DNA of 41,712 bases, taken from Pseudomonas sp. HMWF021 (GTDB lineage: Bacteria > Pseudomonadota > Gammaproteobacteria > Pseudomonadales > Pseudomonadaceae). The stretch spans positions 1 to 41,712 of the forward strand of contig NZ_QAIK01000002.1 of the NCBI RefSeq assembly GCF_003061005.1, given 5' to 3'. Positions within the stretch are counted from its first letter, which is position 1, and each line of letters begins with the position of its first letter. Positions 40,542-41,712 of this stretch are shown in pieces. The notes below the pieces were generated by a model. That model did no database searches. It was not told where the DNA came from and saw nothing but the letters and a program-made list of their open reading frames with translations. The position numbers and the translations under genes are program-made.

Positions 40542-41712
40542 ATGCGTGAAGTGGTGATCGTCGACAGCGTGCGGACCGGCCTGGCCAAGTCCTTTCGTGG
40601 CAAGTTCAATCAGACCCGTCCCGACGATATGGCGGCCCATTGCGTCAACGCGCTGCTGTCGCGCAACGACATCGACCCGGCCAGCGTCGAGGACTGCATT
40701 GTCGGCGCCGGCTCCAACGAAGGCGCGCAGGGTTACAACATCGGCCGCAACGTGGCGGTGCTGTCGCGGCTGGGCACCAATGTGGCCGGCATGACCCTCA
40801 ATCGCTTCTGCTCCTCGGGTTTGCAGGCGATTGCGATTGCCGCCAACCAGATTGCTTCCGGTTGCAGCGACATCATTGTGGCCGGCGGCGTCGAGTCGAT
40901 CAGCCTGACCCTGAAAAGCGTCAACACCGATCACCTGATCAACCCGTTGCTCAAGCAGCAGGTGCCGGGCATTTACTACACCATGGGCCAGACTGCCGAA
41001 GTGGTGGCGCGCCGTTATGACGTGAGTCGCGAGGCGCAGGATCGCTATGCGCTGCAAAGTCAGTTGCGCACCGCCCAGGCTCAGGCCGCCGGGCTGTTTG
41101 ATGATGAAATTGTGCCGATGGCGGTCAAGTACCGGGTCGAGGACAAGAACAGCGGCGCTGTGCAGATCCTTGACGGCATCGTCGATCGCGACGACTGCAA
41201 CCGCCCGGACACCACCTACGAAAGTCTGGCCGGACTGAAACCGGTGTTTGCCGAGGACGGTTCGGTAACCGCCGGCAACTCATCGCAGCTGTCGGACGGT
41301 GCCTCGATGACGCTGGTGATGAGTCTGGAGAAAGCCCTGCAACTGGGGCTCAAGCCCAAAGCGTTTTTCCGTGGCTTCACCGTCGCCGGTTGCGAGCCGG
41401 ACGAGATGGGCATCGGCCCGGTGTTCTCGGTGCCGAAACTGCTCAAGGCCAAAGGCTTGCAGGTGGCGGACATTGATCTGTGGGAGCTGAACGAGGCGTT
41501 TGCTTCGCAGTGCCTGTATGCCCGTGATCGGCTGGAGATCGACAACGACAAATACAACGTCAATGGCGGCTCGATCTCCATCGGCCACCCGTTCGGCATG
41601 ACCGGATCGCGGCAGGTCGGGCATCTGGTGCGTGAGTTGCAGCGGCGCAATTTGCGTTACGGCATCGTGACCATGTGCGTGGGGGGCGGGATGGGGGCGA
41701 CGGGGTTGTTTG
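40542..41712 (+). CDS. Thiolase (acetyl-CoA C-acyltransferase), 3' end outside window
   Basis: 390 codons are visible and the frame is open at the window edge; only a few residues are missing by family comparison, since it ends CVGGGMGATGLF. Catalytic Cys in LNRFCSSGLQAIA, His in SISIGHPFGMTGSR and second Cys in MCVGGGMGATG are all present, with NEAFASQ as in degradative and biosynthetic thiolases. It condenses or cleaves 3-ketoacyl-CoA. Whether it is FadA-like or a separate catabolic thiolase is undecided; no partner fadB-type gene is in the window. The ATG at 40542 follows GAGGTATGCC. Confidence 0.92.
   Translation, partial: MREVVIVDSVRTGLAKSFRGKFNQTRPDDMAAHCVNALLSRNDIDPASVEDCIVGAGSNEGAQGYNIGRNVAVLSRLGTNVAGMTLNRFCSSGLQAIAIAANQIASGCSDIIVAGGVESISLTLKSVNTDHLINPLLKQQVPGIYYTMGQTAEVVARRYDVSREAQDRYALQSQLRTAQAQAAGLFDDEIVPMAVKYRVEDKNSGAVQILDGIVDRDDCNRPDTTYESLAGLKPVFAEDGSVTAGNSSQLSDGASMTLVMSLEKALQLGLKPKAFFRGFTVAGCEPDEMGIGPVFSVPKLLKAKGLQVADIDLWELNEAFASQCLYARDRLEIDNDKYNVNGGSISIGHPFGMTGSRQVGHLVRELQRRNLRYGIVTMCVGGGMGATGLF

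Overview
The window looks like a chromosomal segment of a fluorescent Pseudomonas (P. fluorescens group). This rests on high-GC coding sequence with strong third-position bias, Pseudomonas-type gene neighbourhoods (divergent etf genes, NAGGN osmolyte cluster, several Rsm-type regulators expected), and many intergenic REP-like hairpins of the three sequence types common in this group. It holds about 42 protein genes, the last cut by the window edge. No rRNA, tRNA, CRISPR array or insertion sequence was seen.

Layout. 77-4342: a GntR regulator, an ADP-ribosylglycohydrolase-family protein, an NCS1 permease and a PfkB kinase form a compact operon that looks like uptake and salvage of a nucleoside or nucleobase; its substrate cannot be read from sequence. 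4466-7078: small housekeeping or stress-type genes (Rho_N-type basic protein, small secreted protein, HD-domain hydrolase, GNAT acetyltransferase). 7079-9231: a short type VI secretion cargo module. It starts immediately after the GNAT stop with a 5'-truncated reading frame, followed by a PAAR protein with a swapped-looking C-terminal domain, a lipase-like effector and a probable lipoprotein immunity gene. From inside the PAAR gene onward the DNA is visibly AT-richer than its surroundings. 9912-15079: a complete D-galactonate pathway (dgoK, dgoA, dgoD, dgoT, then an IclR regulator) with a promoter and a TCCCA-N5-TGGGA palindrome upstream. 15076-17209: a zinc alcohol dehydrogenase divergent from an AraC regulator, with paired direct repeats between them. 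17393-21264: ETF-ubiquinone oxidoreductase divergent from etfBA, with a PsrA-like box beside a strong promoter and a perfect palindrome on the etfBA side. 21345-23341: a periplasmic solute-binding protein, a DUF4398 lipoprotein and an OmpA-type lipoprotein. 23656-29364: a MocR-type regulator with repeated half sites, a Lys/Ala/Pro-rich exported protein, a YkgJ-type cysteine cluster protein, a START-domain protein, an LtaS-like membrane sulfatase and a tiny DUF3309 membrane protein. 29693-31468: an SDR oxidoreductase, YnfA, a CsrA/Rsm paralogue and YheU. 31672-38682 (minus strand): MnmC, then the osmolyte cluster asnO-ngg-M42 peptidase making N-acetylglutaminylglutamine amide. 38926-41712: a two-domain polyphosphate:AMP phosphotransferase and a nearly complete thiolase.

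The most promising leads are the uncharacterised GntR-ARH-NCS1-PfkB salvage operon, the T6SS effector/immunity module with a chimeric PAAR gene, the hairpin that partly covers the ribosome binding site of the csrA-like gene, and the operator-like repeats in front of dgo, adh/araC, etf and the MocR gene. All regulatory calls are from reading sequence by eye; no database or folding program was run.
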